Source: Polynucleobacter sp. IMCC 30228
GTDB taxonomy: Bacteria; Pseudomonadota; Gammaproteobacteria; Burkholderiales; Burkholderiaceae
Assembly: GCF_021395205.1 (NCBI RefSeq)
Contig: NZ_JAJVCS010000005.1
Location: forward strand, 62,001-126,000
Direction of reading: 5' to 3'
Length of the DNA: 64,000 bases
In this document: piece by piece, positions 47,030-55,526 of the stretch
Layout of the letters: the number at the start of each line of letters is the position of its first letter
Position numbering within the stretch: the stretch's first letter is position 1
Position numbers and translations under genes: made by a program
Notes under the pieces: generated by a model
What the model was told of the DNA's origin: nothing
Database searches by the model: none
Seen by the model: only the letters and a program-made list of their open reading frames with translations

Positions 47030-48949
47030 ATGCCTGCTATGAAACTTCATTTGCATTCGCGGGCTTTTTGGCGATTTACAGAATGGCTTCTGTACGCAGG
47101 CTTAGCTTTAACGCTATTGGTTGTTTTTGTGCCATTAGCGCCTGAGATGCCCTCGGCAATAAACCCATTAGATCCCTCTTGGGTCTATGCTATGAATCAG
47201 GCGGTTGAGCAAGGGTTAGTTTTTGGACAAACTATTTTGTTCACCTTTGGCCCATATGCATCTATTTTTACCAAAGCCTACCATCCTGCGACAGACCATC
47301 TAATGGTATTTGGCGCTACTTATTTGGCCATACTATTTTTCTTTAGTCTTGTATTGATAGTGCAAAACAGGCCTTGGATTTTTCTGCCGCTCTTTGCTTT
47401 TGTCATTTTAAGCATGCAATTTTCTTATGATGCACTATTTTTTGCCTACGCCTTAGTTGTAGGAATTTATTGTTACCAAATCACGCAGATGGATATTGTT
47501 GATATAGAGCGGCGACATATTTTTTGGGAATTAGCAGTCTTATTTTCTGGGTTTGGTCTATATCCATTAATCAAGGGCACTCTTTATATTTTGTACTTCG
47601 GGGTTGCTTTTTTATCAGCTAGCCTTTTTTTAATGCGCGGCTCTTGGCGGCTTGCCGTCATTATTCCCGCGTCCATTTGTCTATCCTTAGTTTTATTTTG
47701 GGCTTATGCTGGACAACCTCTACTTAGCCTGCCTAGTTACTTTGGCTCTTTGGGCTTAATTATTGCCGGCTATAGCGAGGCGATGTCACTATTCGGTAAT
47801 TCCTATGAAATTATTGGCTTTATCTTAGTAGGCGTTTTTATGCTGGCTTTAATTGTAATGAGGGGCGGATATTCTGCGCCCAATTGTTTTTTACTGTTGC
47901 TCTTTGCACTTTACCTCATGATTAGTTTTAAAAGTGGCTTCGTTAGGCATGACGGTCATGCTATTCATAGTGCGATTGCATTGATATTTGCTTGCTTATG
48001 CTTGTTAATTATCTTTGCTAATTATTTTTCTATCTTGCTACTATTGATATCCATCATGATCGGTTTTTATATCGATGCCCATCATGATAAAGCCGTCCAA
48101 AATTCCTTTCTTATTGGTAGTAAAGCGCTTTTTGTCTCAGCTATTGAGGGTGTAAAAAATCGTCTAAATTTGCCTTTAAACTTAAAAACTGAATTTAATC
48201 TCGCTAACCAAAGAATTAGGGCTGAAATTGTCTTTCCAAAACTAGAGGGGACAGTAGATACCTACCCATATGATCAGGCTCGGTTAATTGCTGCTGGCTT
48301 TGAGTGGAATCCGCGGCCGGTTTTTCAAAGTTATGCAGCCTATAACGCAGATTTGATGAGGCTAAATCAGCAGCATTTATTAAAAATAAATGCGCCAGAA
48401 AATCTCATATTTAAAGTTGCCACCATTGATGAACGCCTGCCGAGTTTAGATGATGGTCTTAGTTGGCCGACTATTTTAGAAAATTACCGCTTTGATATGA
48501 CCGTTAATGATTTTTTAATTTTAAAAAAGAAGCGCGCAAGTAACATAGCTCCCCAAGAAATAATATTGGAAAAAAAAGATTATTTCATGGGTGACTGGGT
48601 GACCATACCAAACCCTGCGAGATACGTTTTTACTGAGATCACAATTTCGCCTTCTTTTTTAGGCCGGCTGATCAATATTTTCTATAAAACCAGTGAAATA
48701 CGTATTTCATTGCGACTTAAAGATGGCACCACCCGCTATTATCGGCTGATTCCCGCGATGGCTAAAGCTGGATTTTTATTGTCTCCGCTCGTTGAAAATT
48801 CTCAAGATTTTCATTTCGTCATGAAAGGTGGCGCGGCACTAGCAGAAAAAAAAGTCGAGTCATTTTCTATTGGGCCAGTTGATAAAAAATGGGAATGGGA
48901 AAAAAGCTATCAGATTACCTTTAAAGAAATTATCTTTTCTCAGCCCTAA
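47030..48949 (+). CDS. Polytopic membrane protein, GT-C-like, with periplasmic tail
   Basis: A 639-residue protein with about eleven helices in the first 350 residues and a soluble domain of nearly 290. The first loop has NPLDPSWVYAMNQAVEQ, then FGQTILFTFGPYASIF, a pattern shared by uncharacterised glycan-cluster membrane proteins (LDPSW...FTFGP). The C-terminal part is beta-rich and probably periplasmic, with repeated Lys/Gly/aromatic turns. The start is ATG 47030; a second ATG four codons on is possible. A single-gene unit, convergent with the DUF6311 gene. Confidence 0.6.
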   Translation: MPAMKLHLHSRAFWRFTEWLLYAGLALTLLVVFVPLAPEMPSAINPLDPSWVYAMNQAVEQGLVFGQTILFTFGPYASIFTKAYHPATDHLMVFGATYLAILFFFSLVLIVQNRPWIFLPLFAFVILSMQFSYDALFFAYALVVGIYCYQITQMDIVDIERRHIFWELAVLFSGFGLYPLIKGTLYILYFGVAFLSASLFLMRGSWRLAVIIPASICLSLVLFWAYAGQPLLSLPSYFGSLGLIIAGYSEAMSLFGNSYEIIGFILVGVFMLALIVMRGGYSAPNCFLLLLFALYLMISFKSGFVRHDGHAIHSAIALIFACLCLLIIFANYFSILLLLISIMIGFYIDAHHDKAVQNSFLIGSKALFVSAIEGVKNRLNLPLNLKTEFNLANQRIRAEIVFPKLEGTVDTYPYDQARLIAAGFEWNPRPVFQSYAAYNADLMRLNQQHLLKINAPENLIFKVATIDERLPSLDDGLSWPTILENYRFDMTVNDFLILKKKRASNIAPQEIILEKKDYFMGDWVTIPNPARYVFTEITISPSFLGRLINIFYKTSEIRISLRLKDGTTRYYRLIPAMAKAGFLLSPLVENSQDFHFVMKGGAALAEKKVESFSIGPVDKKWEWEKSYQITFKEIIFSQP

Positions 48950-48967
48950 AAGACCCGGGCCAACAAG

Positions 48968-49007
48968 TTACTTGAAATCCAACTAGGTCCTAACTAAGTT
49001 CAAGTAA
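48968..49007. terminator. Inverted repeat between convergent genes
   Basis: TTACTTGAA (48968-48976) and TTCAAGTAA (48999-49007) are perfect 9-bp complements with a 22-nt spacer, in the 72-nt gap between two convergent genes. A shared bidirectional termination structure is likely, but there is no strong T tract. Confidence 0.45.
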
Positions 49008-49021
49008 GTTCAATTCAGGAC

Positions 49022-50701
49022 TTATTTCCACCCCGGTGCTACTACCCAAAAGCCATCGATATATAGTAGTGCAGCTTTTTCTGGATCCAGGTGTTCTCGA
49101 GCCAGGGGTAATACCCCAGGATCAAGCACATACAGCGCGTTTGCCTCGTAATTTCCACTAGAGACTGCTTGCATGGCTTTGGATTGCGTTAGTGACACTG
49201 CTTGGGGGCTTACACGACCCAGATACACTGAGTCGGTCGCCATATGGTTCTTACCCGCGTAGGTGGCGAAAGTGACCCAGTGAGGGATGGCATTGCCTGC
49301 AGGTACGCGGTAAAGCCGTTGGTATTTTTGCGCTGCAGTCTGCCAAAATGGGTTTGTCAGGGGTGTAGGCCAGGTTGAACTGATGGGCATCATGAGATAT
49401 TGACGAATTGGCAACCAACCGCGGCTGGTATCGATGAGTTGAATGGAAAGGCCTATCCCCAGAATGCATAGCGCTATTTTTTTGGGGTAGCCCCAGGCGA
49501 TTAGACCCAAGACCACCCAATAAATGCAGTAAAAGACGGGCCAAAACATTCGGCCATGACCGCGAAAAATATTGAGAATTTTTAAGAGGGACTCATTGAG
49601 TGTTAGCTGGTAGTTCCACGAACCAATGCCAATTTTGTGTGACAAAGAAATAAAAGCTAAGCCCAAAAGAACCAAGATAAAAATTCCATAGCGTTTAATA
49701 TCCACCTTCCAAAGCATACGACCTTGCCAGAGCGGCCAAAGTGCAAAAGGCATGAGCAGTAAAAAACCAAGACCTAAAAAATTAAAGCCCTCATGCTGGT
49801 GGTTGTCCCCGGGTACATCAGGTAGCACATAAGACCAGAGGCCATAATCAGGAATGCCGGGATCAATGATTCCTAGTACATTCATGCGAAAGTAATTGAA
49901 GTAATCGGAGATGATATAAAGGCCATCGCCAGAAACGGCGAAATAACCGACTTGCCAACAGACCAAAAGAATGAGGCCAATTGTGATGCTGATCAAGATA
50001 AAGGTAAAGCGCCATTGCCGTTTTTCCCATACTCTGGCTGTGCATAAAGAGGTAACCCAAAATAGGGCAGTCATCATTAATAAATAGGAGTTGACTGCTG
50101 CTGCACTTACTAAAAGCGCTAACCAAGCTAGCGCATCTCGCTTGGGGCGAGTCGAATTTTTGAGTGTGAGGTAAAGCGCGCCTAAAATAAAAAAGTGGCC
50201 AGCAATTGTGAGGTGACCAATTTTTTCTTGTAGACGCCAAGCAAGAATGGGTGAAAAAACAAAAAATGTAGCACCCAGTAGTCGCAGTACAAGGTCTTGG
50301 GTAGCAAGCCCCATGAGGAGATAGCCAAAGCTGGCTTGCAGCAAAAAACACAGCAGCAGCCAAATGCCAAAATATTGAAAGGGTTCTGGCAACACAGCGG
50401 AAAACACTTTAAAGCTAATTGCAAAGAGCGGGTTAGAGTCAGAATACAAAATGGCGTTGCTGAGCCCCAAGCCGTAATGGGGATTTAGTCCGAGCGGAAA
50501 TTCCCAGGGAGAAAAACGAAAAAATTCCCAACCCAAGTAGTAGGTCGAGGGATCGCTAGTGTTAAGCCACGCAATATTGGTGGGAGAAACCGCGCGATAG
50601 CCTACCAGCGTTAAAAATCCCATTAAACCCAATAACAGCACCAAAATGATGGGGTTTCTTAAAAAATGACTAGCTATGGCTTGCACATGTAATAGTGGCA
50701 T
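49022..50701 (-). CDS. DUF6311-type polytopic membrane protein
   Basis: A 559-residue protein with about twelve helices and a soluble tail of about 130 residues. The first loop has NTSDPSTYYLGWEFFRFSPWEFPLGLNPHYGLG, then YSDSNPLFAISFK, the pattern I associate with the DUF6311 family of GT-C-like proteins. The mid-protein FQYFGIWLLLCFLLQ also fits. Catalysis is not proven; the Asp of the first loop is the best candidate. A single gene divergent from the GT2-methyltransferase fusion across 94 nt. Confidence 0.75.
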   Translation of the reverse strand: MPLLHVQAIASHFLRNPIILVLLLGLMGFLTLVGYRAVSPTNIAWLNTSDPSTYYLGWEFFRFSPWEFPLGLNPHYGLGLSNAILYSDSNPLFAISFKVFSAVLPEPFQYFGIWLLLCFLLQASFGYLLMGLATQDLVLRLLGATFFVFSPILAWRLQEKIGHLTIAGHFFILGALYLTLKNSTRPKRDALAWLALLVSAAAVNSYLLMMTALFWVTSLCTARVWEKRQWRFTFILISITIGLILLVCWQVGYFAVSGDGLYIISDYFNYFRMNVLGIIDPGIPDYGLWSYVLPDVPGDNHQHEGFNFLGLGFLLLMPFALWPLWQGRMLWKVDIKRYGIFILVLLGLAFISLSHKIGIGSWNYQLTLNESLLKILNIFRGHGRMFWPVFYCIYWVVLGLIAWGYPKKIALCILGIGLSIQLIDTSRGWLPIRQYLMMPISSTWPTPLTNPFWQTAAQKYQRLYRVPAGNAIPHWVTFATYAGKNHMATDSVYLGRVSPQAVSLTQSKAMQAVSSGNYEANALYVLDPGVLPLAREHLDPEKAALLYIDGFWVVAPGWK

Positions 50702-50795
50702 AGTGGCAGTATTATGGTTGCCTTAAATGCCTTATTTTATCTATAACTGTTACGAAGATTAGTTTTACCTTGCTTTTAACTAAAGATATCCCAAC

Positions 50796-52466
50796 ATGAC
50801 GGCTTTGCCCCCATTGGACCAAAAAAAGATTCTGGTATTTGCTGCGACCTATAACGAGGCGCAAAATATTCCCCTGCTATTAGCTGATATTTGGGCTGTG
50901 ATGCCTTGGGCAGACGTCTTAATTGTGGACGATCATTCTCCCGATGGTACGGGTACGCTTTTAGATGAAATCAGTCAAGGTGATCAGCGCTTAAAGGTCA
51001 TTCATCGCCCCCGTAAATTGGGGTTAGGTTCAGCTCATTATTTAGCCATGATTTATGCCATGCGCAGTCAATATGATCTTTTAGTGACTATGGACGCTGA
51101 TTTATCTCATGACCCTAAAGATATCCCTCGTTTAGTCCAGGGTTTGGGAGATGGCGACTTTTTAATTGGCTCACGCTACGCGCCAGGTGGGAAATGTGAT
51201 TATGTTGGCTACCGTAAAGAGCTCAGCCGCATCGCCAATATCCTAGCACGGGTAATGATGCGAATTAATATCCACGAATTCACGACCTCATTTCGGGTAT
51301 TTAATGTGGATTCGCTCAAAAAAGTAAAATTTAACTGGATTGGCAACTTTGGCTACTCTTTCTTTTTAGAGTCGGTAGTACGTCTCCATGCTAATGGACT
51401 TAAATTAAAAGAAGAGCCGATTCATTTTTATAATCGCCATTCAGGAAAATCGAAAATTCCAAGCCTTGAAATTTTTAGAGGCGCCACCAAACTACTTACG
51501 TTATTTTTAGGTAGTTTTACTAGCAATGGTACTGACGCACCATCGCAATTATTAGATGATGTATGCATGAACTGCGGCGGCGTTTTTTTATATGAAAAGT
51601 ATCCTGAATTAATGGGAGCCCATTTAGGCGGACATGTATCTAATTTATATAAATGCAGCAGCATGGGTCATGTGAATAAGCCCCAGATTGCCCAGTGTCT
51701 CCAGTGCGGCTTAGAACAAATTCCCTTGTCCAGGCAGCCTAAAGACCTCACCCAACTTTATAGCGAAGTAGTGGATAGTGATTATTTAGAAAATTTTAAA
51801 ATCAAACAAAAAACTTTTCTTCATACCCTGCGAGAAATTAGACCTTTTCTTCGAAGCACTCCAGGAACTTTATTGGAGATTGGCTCGTACTGCGGCCTAT
51901 TTTTACAAGAAGCAACACGGGCGGGCTGGCAGTGTTGGGGTATTGAGCCATCAAAGTGGGCAGCAGAATTTTCACGCTTAGCTAATCCAAATGCCCACAT
52001 TTTTAATCTGAATTTTGAGGAGGCCGCCATTCACCTGCCCAAAGAATTTGATGCGGTGGTCTCATGGGATGTCATTGAGCATGTTCGCGATCCCAATCAA
52101 ATGCTTTTAATGGCCAATCAAAGTCTTAAGCCCGGCGGTATTTTAGCCTTTTCTACGCTGGATTTAGATTCATGGTTTCCTCGGTTAATGGGAAGGCATT
52201 GGCCTTGGATGATGGAAATGCATTTGTATTATTTTCGTAAACCAGTTTTAGAGGATATGCTGCAAAAAAATCATTTTGAACTCTTGCATGTAGCAGGCTA
52301 TCGCCACTACGCTTCAGTTCAATACATCTATAAAAAATTAATTTATAGCCTACCTACTTTTTCCCATCGACCATTAAGCACCTTAGTGCGCTGGATTCCA
52401 GATTGGGCAATACCCGTTACGTTGGGTGATATTAAGTTAATTGTAGCGAAAAAAAAGAGCACCTAA
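50796..52466 (+). CDS. DPM1-like GT2 fused to zinc-binding SAM methyltransferase
   Basis: A 556-residue fusion. Residues 10-245 are a polyprenol-phosphate mannose synthase-like GT2: VDDHSPDGTG at about 44-53, the DAD motif at 100-102 followed by SHDP, and RYAPGG near 133. Four Cys follow in two pairs (C257/C260 and C301/C304), a zinc-ribbon-like linker. From about 340 to the end is a class I SAM domain with LEIGSYCGLF near 360-370, GIEPSKW, and VVSWDVIEHVRDP, with PGGILAFSTLD. Such methyltransferases carrying N-terminal Cys pairs occur alone in polysaccharide loci; here one is joined to the GT2. It may charge the carrier and methylate the same sugar. Confidence 0.85.
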   Translation: MTALPPLDQKKILVFAATYNEAQNIPLLLADIWAVMPWADVLIVDDHSPDGTGTLLDEISQGDQRLKVIHRPRKLGLGSAHYLAMIYAMRSQYDLLVTMDADLSHDPKDIPRLVQGLGDGDFLIGSRYAPGGKCDYVGYRKELSRIANILARVMMRINIHEFTTSFRVFNVDSLKKVKFNWIGNFGYSFFLESVVRLHANGLKLKEEPIHFYNRHSGKSKIPSLEIFRGATKLLTLFLGSFTSNGTDAPSQLLDDVCMNCGGVFLYEKYPELMGAHLGGHVSNLYKCSSMGHVNKPQIAQCLQCGLEQIPLSRQPKDLTQLYSEVVDSDYLENFKIKQKTFLHTLREIRPFLRSTPGTLLEIGSYCGLFLQEATRAGWQCWGIEPSKWAAEFSRLANPNAHIFNLNFEEAAIHLPKEFDAVVSWDVIEHVRDPNQMLLMANQSLKPGGILAFSTLDLDSWFPRLMGRHWPWMMEMHLYYFRKPVLEDMLQKNHFELLHVAGYRHYASVQYIYKKLIYSLPTFSHRPLSTLVRWIPDWAIPVTLGDIKLIVAKKKST

Positions 52467-52496
52467 AATAGTTGTATTCGATAATTAACGATAGCA

Positions 52497-53384
52497 TTAA
52501 AGCTCAATTGATTGATTGATTGATTTAATGAGTTGCTTAGAGTATCGACTATCAAATTTTCGAGCAAACAAATAATCGCCTGCTTGAATTTGCTCAAGAT
52601 TACGCTCATCTAGTAGACCAGGATTTTCGCCATGCTGAGTAGTCCATAGAATAAACCGGAGATCAAAATTAACCAGTGTATTGCGGATAATTTCTGGCGA
52701 ATTTAGCAAAATAGTTTGCGGAGCAGTTTCTTCGCAGCAGAAAGTGAAGCGAAATTCGCGCTCAAGTTTGGGCCATTGCGATAATAAGTATTCCATGGCT
52801 ATTTTGTTAATGGAGAAATAAACAATCCCGCCATAGTATTTACGATCTTGTAGTCGATTAATACCAAGCCATTTTTGAATTTGAATAAAAAGCGTATTAA
52901 TTCCAACAAAAAAAATACCCCACTTTCTTGCGTCTAAGATGTCGTGAAGCTGATAGTATTTAACTCGGTCGAGTCTCGGCTCACCCAGTCCATTCCAATT
53001 TTCATCTGGCAAGCCAAAATATTGAATATAGCTATGCCTTTGATTTTGCTCAAAAAAAACTTCAAATTGGGCAAGGGATTTAATAATTCGGCATTGACCA
53101 GTAATGGTATGAAAGTAGTCACATTCTTTATCAAAAGCCAATTGTGCTAATTGCATAAAAACATCCATATGCTCATAGCTACCCCAACGTACGACTTGGG
53201 TTTGCAAATAGACTCGAGGGTTATTTAATCCTAATAGATAATTTGTCGTTTGTGAAATTAGGGTTTTACTGCGGCCATCGATATTGATAAAAATATGAGC
53301 ATCAGGTAGATTTAATAACTGCTCGATAAGTCCCTGAAGAGAATCAAAATCTCGGTAGGCCGTAATTAAGAATCCATGCTTCAT
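52497..53384 (-). CDS. GT14-like (core-2/I-branching) glycosyltransferase
   Basis: A 295-residue soluble protein matching the Branch family (PF02485, GT14). Typical segments are the opening HGFLITAYRDFDSLQGLIEQL, FINIDGRSK, VVRWGSYEHMDVFMQL near 65-80, FHTITGQCRII near 90-100, and the late YGGIVYFSINKIAMEYLL plus FCCEETAPQTILLNS. The last, a Glu-Glu after Cys, is the presumed catalytic site. Bacterial members add xylose or GlcNAc-like branches. It overlaps the acyltransferase gene by 4 nt, so the two are a coupled pair that probably decorate one chain. Confidence 0.82.
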   Translation of the reverse strand: MKHGFLITAYRDFDSLQGLIEQLLNLPDAHIFINIDGRSKTLISQTTNYLLGLNNPRVYLQTQVVRWGSYEHMDVFMQLAQLAFDKECDYFHTITGQCRIIKSLAQFEVFFEQNQRHSYIQYFGLPDENWNGLGEPRLDRVKYYQLHDILDARKWGIFFVGINTLFIQIQKWLGINRLQDRKYYGGIVYFSINKIAMEYLLSQWPKLEREFRFTFCCEETAPQTILLNSPEIIRNTLVNFDLRFILWTTQHGENPGLLDERNLEQIQAGDYLFARKFDSRYSKQLIKSINQSIEL

Positions 53385-55342
53385 TTTGCAATTCCTTGAA
53401 TAATCAAAGGCGTGAGTCCTTGCTTGGCAATAGTATAAGATGCGATGGGAGAGAGGTGCCCATAATCCCAGGAGGTAATGCCCCCCAACTTGTCGTCATT
53501 AAAATACACGGTACACCCTCTGCTATTGCAAAGCTCATCAATCAAGCTGAAATATTGACTTTTTTCTGAATTGGAAAAGTGTTCTTTTAAATACATATCG
53601 TGATTTTGTACCGGAGCGTTAATTCCCACTAGCGTTCGATTAGGCGGATTAGGCCAAAATTTTTGGGTAATAAGCTTAGGTAATTCAGTTAGCCAATGTG
53701 GAGTTGGCCCTACAAAAATGACTTTTTTAACGCCAATAGAAAGCAAGGCATCGCGAATAGCATCCATTTTGGCAATGGTATGGTGCAAATTTTGTGCGAC
53801 AACCACAACATCTGCCTTGGCATTGGCGATAGCCCCTAGGCTAAACGCATTCGAATAATCGCAGTAATCGACAGTTGATATTTTAGAATCAACTTTGGGT
53901 TCACATCCCGAGGTCGTAATTTGGAGAATTTGCCAGTCCTTAGGCATTGTTTCTCTGAGCCCGTAATAGAGGTGTTGTGCATGACTATCGCCCCATAAAA
54001 ATACCGAATGTGGCATCTGTGAATTACGCGCATAGCAGTATGTTGGGATATCTACCCTAGGTTTTTTTGTAGCCATTCCCTTGCGGTATTGGGCAACATC
54101 ATAAAAATCACATTCCATACGGTACTTGTCTGGTAAGCCAATTTTGGTAAAAAAGGCCCAGTCTGGAATAGCGTTTTCAAAGTGGGCTAAATATTGGGAT
54201 TCTTCTTGCATCCGCGCTGGAAAGCCCTTAGAAAATTGACCCGCCAATCCAAAGCCGATAAAAAACAAAGAGCCGATAACACCAAGTGAAATCAGTGTTT
54301 TTTTTGAAATAACGCTTGAATTTCTAAATGGGGTTTCAATCCATTTCCAACTTGCATAGGCTAATAGCAGTGTTAAGCCAGTCAGAAGACTTAAAAGAAG
54401 GGCGCTTGGCTGGTTGAAGGTAAGGTGTCTAGCAAACGAAAATAAAGGGTAATGCCAAAGGTACGCGCTATAACTGATTATACCTAAACTCACAATAAAA
54501 GGATGCGAAAGTAGTCGAAAGACCCAGCCCTTGGAATGTGCATAAAGAAGTATTAAGCTTACGCCGAGAACAGGCAGAAGACTGTATAGGCTTGGCCAGG
54601 GAGTGATCGCTGAAAATTGAGTCAGACTATAGAAAATCAGCGCCAGACCTATAAAGGCAAGACAGTGGTGTGTAAATAACATCCCTTTATTTAGGGTTGC
54701 AATTTTTATTTGAGGGAAGGTAAGGGCAACTACACCTCCCAATAGAAGCTCCCAAGCGCGCGTAGGTAAAAGATAGAAGGTAGGAGAGGGCTCGCTTATT
54801 ATAAAAACTTGTGCAGCGCCTAGACTTATCAAAGAAAGAATTATTAGAATTTTTAGAAGCCATTTCTTCCCTAGGGGCCAAACTAACAAAATTAGTGCAG
54901 GGAAAATTAGATAAAATTGTTCTTCAACAGAAAGGCTCCAAGTATGCATTAATGGCTTTAATTCTGAAGTTGAATCAAAATAACCGCTAGTTCGCCAAAA
55001 TAAAATATTTGATGCAAAAATAGAAATTGCCACTAAGCTTTGAGAAAAGCTTTTCATATCAGCAGGTAGAAGCCACATCCAAGCCAAGGGAATACAACAA
55101 AATAAGACGGTAAACAGTGCTGGAAGGATTCGGCGCGCACGTCGTTCATAAAAGTGAATTAAGCTAAATGATTGATTTACTTTTTGTTCAAGAATTAAGC
55201 TAGAAATAAGGTAGCCACTAATTACAAAAAAGACATCAACGCCAATGAATCCACCTGGTAATACTGGTAAGCCAGCGTGAAAGCCAATTACAGCTAATAC
55301 TGCAACAGCTCTTAAACCATCGATTTCTGGACGATAGTTCAT
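53381..55342 (-). CDS. OafA-type acyltransferase with SGNH domain
   Basis: A 653-residue protein. The first 360 residues are the ten-helix Acyltransferase_3 domain: YRPEIDGLRAVAVLAVIGFHAG with the catalytic His near 22, GGFIGVDVFFVISGY and the SVEEQFYLIFP motif near 140-150. The C-terminal periplasmic SGNH domain carries FLWGDSHAQHLYYG near 446-459 and ends with WDYGHLSP, the Asp/His part. OafA-like proteins O-acetylate O-antigen or capsule sugars. The length is normal for two-domain members. It is divergent from the 55527 gene across 184 nt and coupled to the GT14-like gene. Confidence 0.88.
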   Translation of the reverse strand: MNYRPEIDGLRAVAVLAVIGFHAGLPVLPGGFIGVDVFFVISGYLISSLILEQKVNQSFSLIHFYERRARRILPALFTVLFCCIPLAWMWLLPADMKSFSQSLVAISIFASNILFWRTSGYFDSTSELKPLMHTWSLSVEEQFYLIFPALILLVWPLGKKWLLKILIILSLISLGAAQVFIISEPSPTFYLLPTRAWELLLGGVVALTFPQIKIATLNKGMLFTHHCLAFIGLALIFYSLTQFSAITPWPSLYSLLPVLGVSLILLYAHSKGWVFRLLSHPFIVSLGIISYSAYLWHYPLFSFARHLTFNQPSALLLSLLTGLTLLLAYASWKWIETPFRNSSVISKKTLISLGVIGSLFFIGFGLAGQFSKGFPARMQEESQYLAHFENAIPDWAFFTKIGLPDKYRMECDFYDVAQYRKGMATKKPRVDIPTYCYARNSQMPHSVFLWGDSHAQHLYYGLRETMPKDWQILQITTSGCEPKVDSKISTVDYCDYSNAFSLGAIANAKADVVVVAQNLHHTIAKMDAIRDALLSIGVKKVIFVGPTPHWLTELPKLITQKFWPNPPNRTLVGINAPVQNHDMYLKEHFSNSEKSQYFSLIDELCNSRGCTVYFNDDKLGGITSWDYGHLSPIASYTIAKQGLTPLIIQGIAK

Positions 55343-55526
55343 GGCGGGTTATTGAGCATTAGATATTTATATACAGAAGAATTTAGGACACTACTAGTTA
55401 AGGGTAGCCTGAAGATGCTCTGATCCCGTAAGATAGGGGTAATACTGTAATTTTCGCATAACTTAACCTTTATTTAGAGTGCCTAAGAATTGATAGCAAA
55501 TGAAAATTGAACTTCTTTAAAATAAT

